The notes: a model not told the origin generated them from the letters alone. DNA of 64,000 nucleotides from Pengzhenrongella frigida (GCF_004168625.1 NZ_SDWW01000002.1:1-64000); one strand, 5' to 3'; positions 53,281-61,349 are shown, counted from the first letter of the stretch. Program-made: numbers and translations.

Positions 53281-54786
53281 TCAGCCCAGCTGGATCATCT
53301 GCTCCTGCTGCAGGGCGATAAGTCGGCGGCCGACTTCGTAGAACCTGATGACTTCCGGCGGTCCGGTTGTCCTCCAGAGGACACGGCCGTCAGTGATGTC
53401 GACCGCAGTGAGGATCGACTCCTCGTTGTCCACGTCCGGGACGAGTACGACGCGACCATCGGTGAGCAGGTCCTGGTCCTCCGGTGGACCGTTCGCCGCG
53501 GTCCACAGGCGTCTGCCGTTGCGGGTGTCCAGCGCGATTAGGTCGTTCCCGGCGGTGGTGATCAGGCGGCGGTCCAGCAGGAGGGCTCCGGCGCGGGGCG
53601 TCGCCTTCGCGCTCCACTCGGGCTCACCGGTTCGCGCGTCGACCGCGACGATCTCGTCCCTCGCCGCACTGGTGGTGAGCAGCAGGTCACTCGCCGAGCC
53701 GTCGTCGACGTCGAGCGCGAGGAGCGGGCCGACGATCGGGAAGCCGTCCCGGGCGTCGGTCGCCGAGACGGTGCCGTACGGGACGTCGGCCTGAGCGTTC
53801 GGGGTGCCCACGACGAATCTGCCGTCGGCGAGCGCGGCAAGTTCCACCGGGCCGGCGTCAGCCTCGACGCCCTGCGCCGTCCACTCACCCAGGACCTCAC
53901 CTTCCTCGGACAGGGCCATCGCGATGGGACCGCTCAACGTGATGACACCGTGCCCGGTCTGCACCTCGGGCGCCCGCGGCCCCGCTCCGGACCCGGCGCC
54001 GGGCAGTGGCCGCTCACTCTGGACGGTCCACCGCGCCCGACCGGTCGGCGGGTCCTCGCGTGTCACCTGCACGCGTCCGTCCGCGAGCACGGTCGTGACC
54101 AGGATGTCGGAGCCGAGCGCCGTCACGGTGCCGAACCCGTAGCCGAGGCTTCGACTACCGACCGTCTCGCCGGTCTGCGCGTCGAACACCACCAGGCGGG
54201 CTGCGGATAGGGGGCCGTACGCCGGGAGCTCGGCCCCCGGGGGCGCGTTGTCCTCGAAGCGGCAGGCGATGTGCGTGCTCACGTCAACGTCGGCACCAAG
54301 AGCGTGGCACTTGACGGCCTCGAAGTCGAACACGGCGACCTCGGCAAGCGCGACGTCCCACCGCTGCTCGCCCGTCACGATGTCGTTCGCCACGAGCCGG
54401 AGGTCGGAGAAGATGGTGACCATCAGATCGGGGCCGTACACCCACTCGAACGTGTGCCAGCCGCCCGACTGGCTCCACACCTCGCTCAGCGAGTCGTCCA
54501 CCGGCTCGAGCAGGCCCGCCACGGCGGCGAGGTGCGCGGCCCGCGCGCGGGTCCGGAGGCCGTCGACAACGACGACCGCCGCGAGCAGCAGTGCCAGCGC
54601 GCCTCCGAGGAGAAGCCATCGACGACGAGCCCGCCGTACCGGTCTGACCTCACCGCCGGAGGGGACGACCGAACCTGCCTCCCGCCGTCCGTGGCTCGGG
54701 TTCCCGCGTGCGCGCGCCACTTCATTGGCGGCACCCTGCTCGCCGTCGTCTGCGAGTTCGACATCACGCATCCGGTCGCGCGACAT
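53281..54786 (-). CDS. Membrane-anchored PQQ-like beta-propeller protein
   Basis: This 501-residue protein has a cytoplasmic basic/acidic N-terminus (1-55), one helix at about 57-76 (WLLLGGALALLLAAVVVVDGL), then an outside domain of repeated beta-propeller blades with signatures such as VDARTGEPEWSAKATP, IALDTRNGRRLWTAANG and VDITDGRVLWRTTGPP. Such PQQ-binding-like repeats usually act as scaffolds rather than dehydrogenases; the PQQ ligands are not evident. The start Met is close behind GGAGA, so a later Met five codons on is possible. No neighbour suggests its role. Confidence 0.85.
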   Translation of the reverse strand: MSRDRMRDVELADDGEQGAANEVARARGNPSHGRREAGSVVPSGGEVRPVRRARRRWLLLGGALALLLAAVVVVDGLRTRARAAHLAAVAGLLEPVDDSLSEVWSQSGGWHTFEWVYGPDLMVTIFSDLRLVANDIVTGEQRWDVALAEVAVFDFEAVKCHALGADVDVSTHIACRFEDNAPPGAELPAYGPLSAARLVVFDAQTGETVGSRSLGYGFGTVTALGSDILVTTVLADGRVQVTREDPPTGRARWTVQSERPLPGAGSGAGPRAPEVQTGHGVITLSGPIAMALSEEGEVLGEWTAQGVEADAGPVELAALADGRFVVGTPNAQADVPYGTVSATDARDGFPIVGPLLALDVDDGSASDLLLTTSAARDEIVAVDARTGEPEWSAKATPRAGALLLDRRLITTAGNDLIALDTRNGRRLWTAANGPPEDQDLLTDGRVVLVPDVDNEESILTAVDITDGRVLWRTTGPPEVIRFYEVGRRLIALQQEQMIQLG

Positions 54787-55010
54787 TCTCCGGACATTAC
54801 TCCGGCCCGGACCTGAAAGAGCCCGTCGCCGGCGTGGACGTCGCTGAGCGGTACGAGCATCGACGCCATGCCGGGGACCACCAACCCGGTCGTGGCAATG
54901 CTCACTTACCTGCACGCGAGTGCCCGTGTGCGGTGAGCGCAGGCACGCCGCTCCGTGACTGTTGCCGCGCCACAATTGCCCGAGGCCGACGGGCGGTGGA
55001 TCCGCCGTCG

Positions 55011-55964
55011 TCAGTCGTCCATCGCTTCGATCCCGAGCTCAGCCAGTTCCGCCATGCGCTCGCGCAAGTGGTGGACCATCTCCGCCGGAGGGCGCTTCCA
55101 GCCGGCGACCTCCTCGACGACCCGCAGTGGTTCGGTCGTTCGGTAGGACCGGGTCGGATTCCCGGGGAAGCGCTTGTCGGTGACGTTCGGATCGTCCTCG
55201 ATCGTGCCCAGTGGCTCGACCCGGTACACCCGCCCGGGCCCCTCGCCGCGCGCTAGCTCGGCAGCCAGTGGTGCACCCTCGCGCGCAGCGGTCAGGTAGA
55301 TGTGTTTGGCCTGACGTCCCGGACCGTAGTTCGAGCGCCAGCCTGGTGTGAGCAGGTCTCCCGGACGCAGGTCGGCTCTCGTCCCGTGGAAGAACGGCCC
55401 GGGGTCGTCGACCACGCGCGGCGTCGGAGGTGGGTCCCGAAGCAGGCCGTCGAGCCGTCCCATGAGGACCGCGACCCGGGTGCGCCCGTTCGGCACCCGC
55501 GGATAACGGGTCAGGACGTCCAGGACGACCGGCCCGGCTCTCTTGGCGGCTGCGGTGATCACATATTCGGCGACCACCGGGTCATCGCCCCGCGCGAGCT
55601 CGGCCGCCCGGGCGGCATGGGCGGCCGACCCCAGGATGTGGCGCACCTGCGTCGCCTTCGCAAGCGGATGGAGGTATGCCGCCGCGGCGGCGTCTCCTGC
55701 AGCGGTCGCTGCGTGCCGTGCGACGTCGGTCTTGGCGTCTTTGGCTGCGCTGTGCGCGTCGGCCGCGGCAGTCCGTTGGAGGCGCGACCGGGGTGCCCCC
55801 TCAGCGAAGACTCTCGCGGCACGGAGGGCCGCCGCCGGGCGAGGGTCATCGGGGCGGTCTCTGTGGAACAGAACGAGTGCTGGTTCGGCGCACTCGACGG
55901 CATACCTTGCGATCGCCCGTAACTCGTCCATCGTCAACTCGAAGTCACCCGAGCGTGTCTGCAT
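55011..55964 (-). CDS. arr: Imm-5-like domain fused to rifampin ADP-ribosyltransferase (Arr)
   Basis: This 317-residue fusion has two parts. Residues about 8-156 are an all-helical Imm-5-like domain (FELTMDELRAIARYAVECAE, AARHA/GDAAAAAYLHPLAK, GSAAHAARAAELA). Residues about 188-317 match Arr along their full length: PFFHGTRADLRPGDLLTPGW, KHIYLTA, GRVYRVEPLG, EDDPNVTDKRFPGNPTRSYR. Arr uses NAD to modify rifamycins and usually stands alone at about 140 residues. The Arr catalytic elements appear complete. The start at 55964 gives the usual Imm-5 N-terminus; the frame further upstream is Arg-rich. A rifamycin resistance role is likely; the role of the Imm-5-like part is unknown. Confidence 0.87.
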   Translation of the reverse strand: MQTRSGDFELTMDELRAIARYAVECAEPALVLFHRDRPDDPRPAAALRAARVFAEGAPRSRLQRTAAADAHSAAKDAKTDVARHAATAAGDAAAAAYLHPLAKATQVRHILGSAAHAARAAELARGDDPVVAEYVITAAAKRAGPVVLDVLTRYPRVPNGRTRVAVLMGRLDGLLRDPPPTPRVVDDPGPFFHGTRADLRPGDLLTPGWRSNYGPGRQAKHIYLTAAREGAPLAAELARGEGPGRVYRVEPLGTIEDDPNVTDKRFPGNPTRSYRTTEPLRVVEEVAGWKRPPAEMVHHLRERMAELAELGIEAMDD

Positions 55965-56106
55965 CTTCGCGAGTTTCGCACAACGGCGTCGGCTCACGCC
56001 CGAGCGCCAGCCCGACCACGGCGCACACACGCGCCGTCGACGGTTGCACGCGACCGGTGCCTATCGACAGCCAAGATGCGTGCGGCTAGCCGAGGACTTG
56101 CACCGA

Positions 56107-57150
56107 TCAAGTGGTGCGTATGCGGTTCTCGTGGCTCGTCCTAGTCCGCATGGAGGGGATGGGCGCGATTCTCTCGCGACGGCGCGGTCGGGTGTGGGCG
56201 AGTGCTATTTCTCGTGCGAGGCGTTGCATGAGCTCGCGGGCAGCGGTTGGTGCAATGACCTCGATGTGGTCAGCGAACTGGAGCAGTTGCCGGACGCCGT
56301 CGATCTGGTCGTAGCCGATCGTGATGGTCGCTCGTCGTGAACGAGCGGTCTGGTCGATCGATCGCAGCCTGCCGCCGAGGACTCTGCGTGCGAGATCGAC
56401 GCGGTCGGCGTCCAGGAGTGCGGTGACCGTGACCTCGTTGCGCCCTTCGAGCGCTTTGCCGAGGGTTTGGGCGACTCCCTCGAGCGTGGCTCCGGCCCGC
56501 AGCCGACGCGGCTCGTCGAGCACGGCCCAGCGTTCAAGGCGGGTGAGGGCGAACATTCGCGGCGCGGCGTCGACGTCGGCGATGAGGTACCAGCGGTCGG
56601 CTCGAAGCAGCAACCCGTAGGGGTCGACAACCAGGGTCTGGGGTTGGGGAGCGTCGCTTCGCCGGTAGTGGATGCGCAGTCGCCGGGTTTGCCGGAGGTC
56701 ACGGGCGACGCCGGCGACATCCACGGTCTCCTGCGCGCCGAACCAGCGCCGGTTGTCGACCGTGACAACCTCGGCCAGGGACAACGGCATGACCTCGTGT
56801 CGCGGTCGCGGTGTGCGACGCCGGGTTGCCAGCTTGCCCAGTGCTCCTCTGGCCGCAGCCTCCGCACCGAGCTGCCGGGCCCGGCCCAGGTCCAGACCAA
56901 CCGCACGAAATACGTCGACTTCCGACGCGGTCAGCTTGGAAAGATCGACCTGATCCCCGGGAAGAAGACTGATACCGCCGTACCTCCCACGTTCGGTGAG
57001 GATCGGGATCTCGGCCTGCACCAGCGACCGGATGTCGCGCAGGATCGTCCGGGTCGAGACGCCGAACTCAGCTGCGAGTGCGTCCGCGGTCGTGTGCTGC
57101 CGGGTCTGGAGCGCGGCGAGGATGCCGATGACCCGTTGCGGTCGGCTCAT
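56107..57150 (-). CDS. YafY-type HTH-WYL transcriptional regulator
   Basis: This 347-residue regulator has an N-terminal DeoR-like helix-turn-helix (MSRPQRVIGILAALQ, ALAAEFGVSTRTILRDI, GRYGGISLLPG) and a WYL domain (about 135-320, with RLRIHYRRS, VDPYGLLLRADRWYLIADV), which binds nucleotides or nucleic acid. ATG 57150 has GGAGGG seven bases upstream. It is divergent from the VOC gene at 57251, its probable target; the pairing of YafY regulators with VOC or DinB proteins is common. The C-terminal tail is Arg-rich. Confidence 0.9.
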   Translation of the reverse strand: MSRPQRVIGILAALQTRQHTTADALAAEFGVSTRTILRDIRSLVQAEIPILTERGRYGGISLLPGDQVDLSKLTASEVDVFRAVGLDLGRARQLGAEAAARGALGKLATRRRTPRPRHEVMPLSLAEVVTVDNRRWFGAQETVDVAGVARDLRQTRRLRIHYRRSDAPQPQTLVVDPYGLLLRADRWYLIADVDAAPRMFALTRLERWAVLDEPRRLRAGATLEGVAQTLGKALEGRNEVTVTALLDADRVDLARRVLGGRLRSIDQTARSRRATITIGYDQIDGVRQLLQFADHIEVIAPTAARELMQRLAREIALAHTRPRRRERIAPIPSMRTRTSHENRIRTT

Positions 57151-57250
57151 GGTCCCGCCCTCCGAGTTGAACATGACAGAACTTGTCTGATTATCGCGTC
57201 ATCGTGGCGTCGTAGGTGATCCGCACCTGCGCTTCGGAAAGGAGAACCCC

Positions 57251-57616
57251 ATGGCCGCGCCCAACCTCTTCCTCGTCTATGTCACCGATATCGAGCGTGC
57301 GACGACGTTCTACCGTGATCTGTTTGAGATCGAGCCCGTCATGCTCACGCCCCGCTACGTGCCCTTCGAGGTCGCCCCCGGCGTGCTGTTCGCCCTCTGG
57401 AACGGCCGCAGCGACCGTGTCACGTCCGAGCTGCCGCGCGCGTTCGAGGTCGGGCTCATGATGTCCCGCTCGGAGGCAGCCGTCGACGACATCTATGCCA
57501 CGTGGGCGGCCAAGGGTGTGACCGTCGTGGAGGAACCCCGCGACGACGTCTTTGGCCGTACCTTCGTCATCGCCGACCCCGACGGCAACCTCATCCGCGT
57601 CTCACCCGCAGACTGA
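57251..57616 (+). CDS. VOC-family protein, YafY partner
   Basis: This 121-residue single VOC module starts MAAPNLFLVYVTDIERATTFYRD and ends FGRTFVIADPDGNLIRVSPAD. A strong GGAAAGGAGA site precedes the ATG. It is divergent from the YafY regulator. It is probably a small-molecule binding or modifying protein induced through the WYL regulator; the substrate is unknown. Confidence 0.88.
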   Translation: MAAPNLFLVYVTDIERATTFYRDLFEIEPVMLTPRYVPFEVAPGVLFALWNGRSDRVTSELPRAFEVGLMMSRSEAAVDDIYATWAAKGVTVVEEPRDDVFGRTFVIADPDGNLIRVSPAD

Positions 57617-57757
57617 TCCCGGACTCGACCATCGACCGAGCGACCGCCCGCTGCTGACGACACCCCACGCCCCGGCGTGCGCGCAAGCGCCCATTCATCG
57701 CCACTTGACGACCGTAAGCGGCGTCTCGTCCTCGCCAACCTGCGGGGCGGGGCGAGG

Positions 57758-57804
57758 CGTTCCCGCGGGAACGTTTCATCTCGGTAATTGAGACAGAAAC
57801 GTTC
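57758..57804. repeat. CGTTCCCGCGGGAACG palindrome and nested GAACGTTTC repeat
   Basis: The 16-bp perfect palindrome CGTTCCCGCGGGAACG (57758-57773) overlaps a second inverted repeat, GAACGTTTC (57769-57777) with GAAACGTTC (57796-57804), spaced by 18 bases. The 16-bp core recurs at 57840-57855. No gene is supported here; the layout suggests a binding site array or structured element. Confidence 0.6.
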
Positions 57805-57829
57805 ACCTCCTGGCTTCGCGGATCGACCC

Positions 57830-57865
57830 CGGTGGGAGGCGTTCCCGCGGGAACGCCTCCCACCG
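57830..57865. repeat. 36-bp perfect palindrome
   Basis: The left half CGGTGGGAGGCGTTCCCG is followed directly by its exact reverse complement (18-bp arms, no loop). Its centre repeats the CGTTCCCGCGGGAACG core found 82 bp upstream. There is no T-run after it, so it is unlikely to be a plain terminator. A role as protein-binding or recombination site is inferred. Confidence 0.65.
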
Positions 57866-58161
57866 ACGCCGCCACGGTTCTGGTCGAGGCCACCCGCATC
57901 GGCGAGCTGCTCGCGGTCGTCGACGGCGAACCCGCCCAGGGCCGCCCGCCGGGGCCCCGGTGGCCCCGTCTCCTGCGGGCAAGGCCGAGTTTCCAGAGGA
58001 ACTTGTCCATTCCGCGCTCAGATTCCTCTAGAAACCAGGTCCGGAAGCCGGACCGGCAGCCCGCCAAGGACCGCCAGGATCTCTGGGCGCTACTGGTGCT
58101 CGACTACCGCGGAATCGTGCGCCTGATGGCCATCGCACGAACACCACTTTCTGCCACCTAA
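57832..58161 (+). CDS. Doubtful hypothetical ORF in a repeat-rich region
   Basis: A 109-codon frame starts at GTG 57832 inside the 36-bp palindrome. It reads a plausible helical part AATVLVEATRIGELLAVVDGE, then low-complexity sequence crossing the inverted repeat TTTCCAGAGGAA/TTCCTCTAGAAA (57990-58034), then DLWALLVLDYRGIVRLMAIA. Its stop TAA lies on a 21-bp segment that recurs near 62851. There is no ribosome site. It may be a gene remnant at the end of a mobile element. No family is recognised. Confidence 0.25.
   Translation: MGGVPAGTPPTDAATVLVEATRIGELLAVVDGEPAQGRPPGPRWPRLLRARPSFQRNLSIPRSDSSRNQVRKPDRQPAKDRQDLWALLVLDYRGIVRLMAIARTPLSAT
58140..58160. repeat. 21-bp element-end repeat, copy 1
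   Basis: AACACCACTTTCTGCCACCTA matches AACAGCACCTTCTGCCACCTA at 62851-62871 in 19 of 21 bases. Each copy lies about 340-390 bp before a copy of the tRNA-Val 3' end. This suggests related element termini. Confidence 0.5.
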
Positions 58162-58263
58162 GTGATGTTGGGGGAGGGCGCGGAGGAGCGCTGCGTCCGT
58201 CCGGGCAGTCGTCGTCGGGTCTGCTCTGAACCCCGACGCACGCGACGACGTCGAGTGCGTTCA

Positions 58264-58297
58264 TGACCTCTTCCGTGTCGTCTTGCACGGAAGAGGT
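58264..58297. repeat. Hairpin carrying a copy of the tRNA-Val core
   Basis: TGACCTCTTCCGTGTC (58264-58279) is identical to 16 bases of the tRNA-Val anticodon-arm region in the direct repeat. Here it forms a perfect hairpin: GACCTCTTCCGTG (58265-58277) with CACGGAAGAGGTC (58285-58297). It may be a relic or part of an attachment site. Confidence 0.5.
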
Positions 58298-58449
58298 CGG
58301 AGCGGTGGAACAGGCTGGGGTCCTGCGTCCGCGGCACGCCGCAGACGTTCGCTGTCGTCCGCGCGAACACTCCGCGCCGCGAACGATGCGAGCGCCCGTA
58401 GGTGGGGTCCGACGTTCGCCGACGTTCGCCTCCGTCCGGTGACCGGCGG

Positions 58450-58471
58450 CGTTGGGGTAAGCGTTGGGGTA
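58450..58471 (+). repeat. Tandem CGTTGGGGTA repeats, possible integrase arm sites
   Basis: CGTTGGGGTA occurs at 58450-58459 and 58462-58471, a 12-bp period, immediately left of the tRNA-Val 3' duplicate. Short direct repeats at this position are typical of tyrosine-recombinase arm-binding sites. Assignment is by position only. Confidence 0.4.
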
Positions 58472-58480
58472 CGGGCACAG

Positions 58481-58575
58481 AAGAGGCCATCTCGGATCTC
58501 TCCAAAATGGCCTCTGACCTGCGAAAACGTGGTGGGCGATACTGGGATCGAACCAGTGACCTCTTCCGTGTCAGG
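58481..58575 (-). repeat. Duplicate of tRNA-Val 3' half and terminator (att-type repeat, left)
   Basis: The 61 bases at 58515-58575 are identical to 63275-63335, covering the tRNA-Val(GAC) 3' half from the anticodon loop through CCA. The adjoining 34 bases (58481-58514) repeat its terminator with four mismatches, two of which are compensatory in the stem (AGAGGCCAT with ATGGCCTCT). Identity stops inside the anticodon loop, the usual crossover place for tRNA-targeting integrases. This is the truncated copy; the intact tRNA is at 63290-63364. Confidence 0.85.
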
Positions 58576-58679
58576 ATTCAGCACGGGGTCCGCCAGGAAC
58601 CGTCAGCGACCTTTTTGCGCAGTTCAGGCCGCTGCGCGACCACCCGCGACCGGTGCCGATTGTCGGTGGATTCGGCCGG

Positions 58680-58700
58680 GTTGCTACACCCGTTGCTACA
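58680..58700 (+). repeat. Tandem GTTGCTACA repeats inside the islet end
   Basis: GTTGCTACA occurs at 58680-58688 and 58692-58700 (12-bp period) and again at 63200-63208 near the other end of the islet. The symmetric placement at both ends suggests arm-type integrase sites of the islet's parent element. The 274 bp between the att-type repeat and the next gene hold nothing else supported. Confidence 0.4.
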
Positions 58701-58849
58701 CGACGGCCAAACTCCCGAGGGAATCGGAACGCGACATTCATGCAGGAGCGGTGCATGACGATCCATTCGGATCAGACTCTGAACGTGAGCGGCCGGGGAC
58801 GGCCAGCCGCGATCGTTGACTCGATCGTCTCAAACGCGGCCAATGGTGG

Positions 58850-59544
58850 CTACTGGAGTTCGTGGCGCCAGTCGAGGAAGAACTGGCGCAGGAGTGGGAT
58901 CTGTTCGGGCGCGACGGCGATGTCGCTGTCGCGGTAGCGGTCGAGCGCGGCCACCATCTGGGCCAGGACATGCGGGTCGAATCCGGCGTCGAGCGCGGCG
59001 GCCTCGTCGAGCAGTTGCCGTTTGGTGTAGTGCAACGCCAGGACGTCGACGTCGGCGAAGTCGCGAGCTGCTGCCGGTCGAACAGGGCGATGAGTTTACG
59101 GCCGGCGAGCTCGTCGGGCGCGAACGTGGGTCCGATGAAGCCGGCGGTCGGCGGGCGTCCGGGTGCTGCGTCGAGGGCGAGGTCGACGAGGAGGTCTTCG
59201 GGACCGTGCGGGACGAGTCGGCAGAAGGTGGCGGTGTCGGTGTGGCGCTTGACCGTCCAGCCTCGCTCGCTGGCGGCGTCCTCGAGGGCGTCTCTGGCTG
59301 CGGGCACGTTGCGGGCTCCGGTTCGGGTGAAGAAGTCCAGGTCCTGGGTGGGGCGCGTGGTCAGGTGTTGCGCGAGCAGCGCGGCGCCGCCTGCGAGCAG
59401 GAAGCTGGCCGAGGCAGGTAGGGCGATGAACCAGGCACGATCCTGCCCAGCGAGGGCGTGGCCATCGCAGTGACCCTCGGGGCGGGGATCCTCGCGATCT
59501 GGACACTCGTCGCAATCTCTCCAGCGGCGGGCTGGCTCTGGCAT
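58850..59544 (-). pseudogene. AbiEii-like nucleotidyltransferase, frameshifted
   Basis: Two frames together give a nucleotidyltransferase of the AbiEii/AbiGii toxin-like family. The 5' part reads FLLAGGAALLAQHL, TRPTQDLDFFTR (the metal-binding DxD) and ELAGRKLIALFDRQQ. The 3' part, in the next frame, reads AARDFADVDVLALHYTKRQL and ends FFLDWRHELQ at 58850. Reading joins if one G is added near 59080 (the run CGG-CAGCAG). The conserved N-terminus is also unclear: the ATG at 59544 leaves a Cys/Arg-rich lead. It may be a decayed phage-defence-type toxin, without an antitoxin partner in view, or the shift may be an assembly error. Confidence 0.6.
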
Positions 59545-59803
59545 ATCTTGACGACCCGGCAGATCGGCGACCTCCTCAAGGAGCTTGGTGGCCCGATAGG
59601 CCAATCGGCTCGTTGCCCGTTCCCAACTGAGCACGACCGCACCGACGGTCCCCAGGGTGGATGTCACCTCACTGCCGAGAGACCTGGTGACGACGAACCA
59701 AGCGATGCATCTCAAGGCGATCGTGGTCAGTCGTCACCACCGTGGGCCGCCCGGAGTCTCCCTGGCCCTTGTTGACGTCGGTTGCCTCCGGTGGGGTGGA
59801 AGC

Positions 59804-60517
59804 TCACACCGCGCCGAGCGCCAGCTGACGGTCGATCTGTCCTAGGGCGTTCGCTCGGTGCGTGAGGAGCACCGTGGCGAGCCAGGCGAACCAGATGATC
59901 TGCAGCAGTCCGAACGCGTAGCTCGCCTCGTGCAGCGCCGGAACGGTGGAGACCAGGCCGATGAGCCCGGTCGCTGCGCCGAACCAAACCAGCGTCGTGG
60001 GCAGTGCCCGGCCGCGCAGCGCGGTCCAACTCACTACCAGCAACCACAGGCCGGCGAGGGTCTCTCCGCCGGCTCCGCTGAGGCTGTCGGTGACGGGCTC
60101 GATCGCTTGCCAGACCACGGCTGCCTGCTCGGGGCTCTTCTCGGCAAGAGAGACAACTGTTCCCATGCCGTGGTTGAAGATGAGTCCGCTCAGGACGAGC
60201 GCGGTCGCCCACATCAGCCCCAGGACGGTCGCGACCCGGGCGCCCAGGTCACTGCCGTGGCGAAGGCGCTCGAACAACGACAGCACCAGAACTGCCAGGA
60301 CGACGCCGAGGAAGACATAACTGACCAGGTACATCGCGTACATGCTCGGGTAGTTGCGCACGATCGAGGTGACCTTCTCAGCCGCGGTCGTCGCCGCGGG
60401 GTAGTCCACGACGAGCAGGAAGAACGGCATCGCGGCGATGTACGCCAACGCCAGGTAGAGCGCGGCCAGTCCGCCCGCCTTGTCATGCGGGGCGCCTTGC
60501 TGAGTTACGGGGAACAT
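59804..60517 (-). CDS. DUF4386-like membrane protein with TetR partner
   Basis: This 237-residue protein has about six membrane helices (near 17-37, 60-82, 90-112, 150-168, 176-194 and 200-222), with the polar loop NYPSMYAMYLV between the first two. The pattern resembles DUF4386 proteins, as for the two at the start of the window. A GGAAGGAGA site precedes the ATG. It is divergent from the TetR regulator, with two palindromes between them, so its expression is probably repressed by it. Function unknown. Confidence 0.78.
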   Translation of the reverse strand: MFPVTQQGAPHDKAGGLAALYLALAYIAAMPFFLLVVDYPAATTAAEKVTSIVRNYPSMYAMYLVSYVFLGVVLAVLVLSLFERLRHGSDLGARVATVLGLMWATALVLSGLIFNHGMGTVVSLAEKSPEQAAVVWQAIEPVTDSLSGAGGETLAGLWLLVVSWTALRGRALPTTLVWFGAATGLIGLVSTVPALHEASYAFGLLQIIWFAWLATVLLTHRANALGQIDRQLALGAV

Positions 60518-60572
60518 GGGATCTCCTTCCTTGGGCCTCGACGTCGCGAGGAGGCCGCGTCGTGGGTGTACG

Positions 60573-60607
60573 TACTTAGTAAGTAGTGTGATACTTACGC
60601 AGTAAGT
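60573..60607. promoter_or_regulatory. Two tandem operator palindromes for the TetR pair
   Basis: TACTTA-G-TAAGTA (60573-60585, perfect) and ACTTA-CGCAG-TAAGT (60593-60607) share the same ACTTA/TAAGT half-sites. They lie in the 150-bp divergent region and fit binding of a TetR dimer or dimer pair. Binding is inferred. Confidence 0.6.
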
Positions 60608-60668
60608 CTGTCAATGGCTGGTGTCCGGTCGAAGTTCGTGAAGCCTGCTAGTGGGGAGGCGAAGGGGA

Positions 60669-61349
60669 ATGTCATCAAGCGAACTGCAGGGCGCGCCCGA
60701 GGCCCGTGTTCGGCTCACCAGGGAACGGGTCCTGCGCGCGGCGATCGGTGTCGCCGACGAGCACGGGGCTGGCGCGGTGACCATGCGCGCTGTCGCTACC
60801 CAGCTCGGGGTCGAGGCCATGTCGCTCTACAACCACGTGAAGAACAAGGACGCGATCCTCGACGGCATGGTGGACATCGTCGTGGACGAGATCGAGCTGC
60901 CCGCCGACGCCGGTGACTGGCGCGAGGCGATGCGGCGCCGCGCAATCTCGGCCCAACGAGTCTTTGCGCGCCATCCGTGGGCGCCACCACTGATGGACTC
61001 GCGCACGACCAGCGGCCCGGCCAGGCTGCGCTACTTCGACTGGGTGCTGGGCGTGCTGGTGGACGCCGGGTTCTCACTCGACGTCGCCATCCGCTGCTTC
61101 TCCGTCCTCGACAGCTACATCTACGGGTTCGGACGACAGCAGCTCAGCACGACTGCCGGCGAGGCACCGCCGCAGGAGAAGGCCGAAGAGATGCTCTCGG
61201 CGGTTCCCGCCGCCGACTTCCCGCACCTGCACCGAATGGTCTTGCGGGCCATGGACGTGGGCTATGACGCGGAGGCCGACTTCGCCTTCGGCCTCGACAT
61301 CATCCTCGGCGGACTTGCGCAGGTGCTGTCCTCCCAGCGCAACGCCTGA
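60669..61349 (+). CDS. TetR-family regulator
   Basis: This 226-residue regulator has an N-terminal helix-turn-helix (LTRERVLRAAIGVADEHG, VTMRAVATQLGVEAMSLYNHVKNK) and a ligand domain of the TetR_C group (AMRRRAISAQRVFARHPWAPPLM onward). It normally represses the adjacent gene until a drug-like ligand binds. ATG 60669 is favoured over a GTG six codons earlier. The probable target is the divergent membrane protein. It is carried within the tRNA-flanked islet. Confidence 0.9.
   Translation: MSSSELQGAPEARVRLTRERVLRAAIGVADEHGAGAVTMRAVATQLGVEAMSLYNHVKNKDAILDGMVDIVVDEIELPADAGDWREAMRRRAISAQRVFARHPWAPPLMDSRTTSGPARLRYFDWVLGVLVDAGFSLDVAIRCFSVLDSYIYGFGRQQLSTTAGEAPPQEKAEEMLSAVPAADFPHLHRMVLRAMDVGYDAEADFAFGLDIILGGLAQVLSSQRNA

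Noticed and set aside
58571-58756. Minus-strand frame resembling an integrase tail by position
   Set aside because: At 61 codons it has no tyrosine-recombinase motif (no R-H-R-Y residues), so it does not supply the missing integrase.
59458-59775. Plus-strand frame with a hydrophobic start (MAIAVTLGAGILAIWTLVAI)
   Set aside because: It overlaps the nucleotidyltransferase remnant on the other strand, lacks a ribosome site and becomes low-complexity after 60 residues. A shadow frame is more likely.
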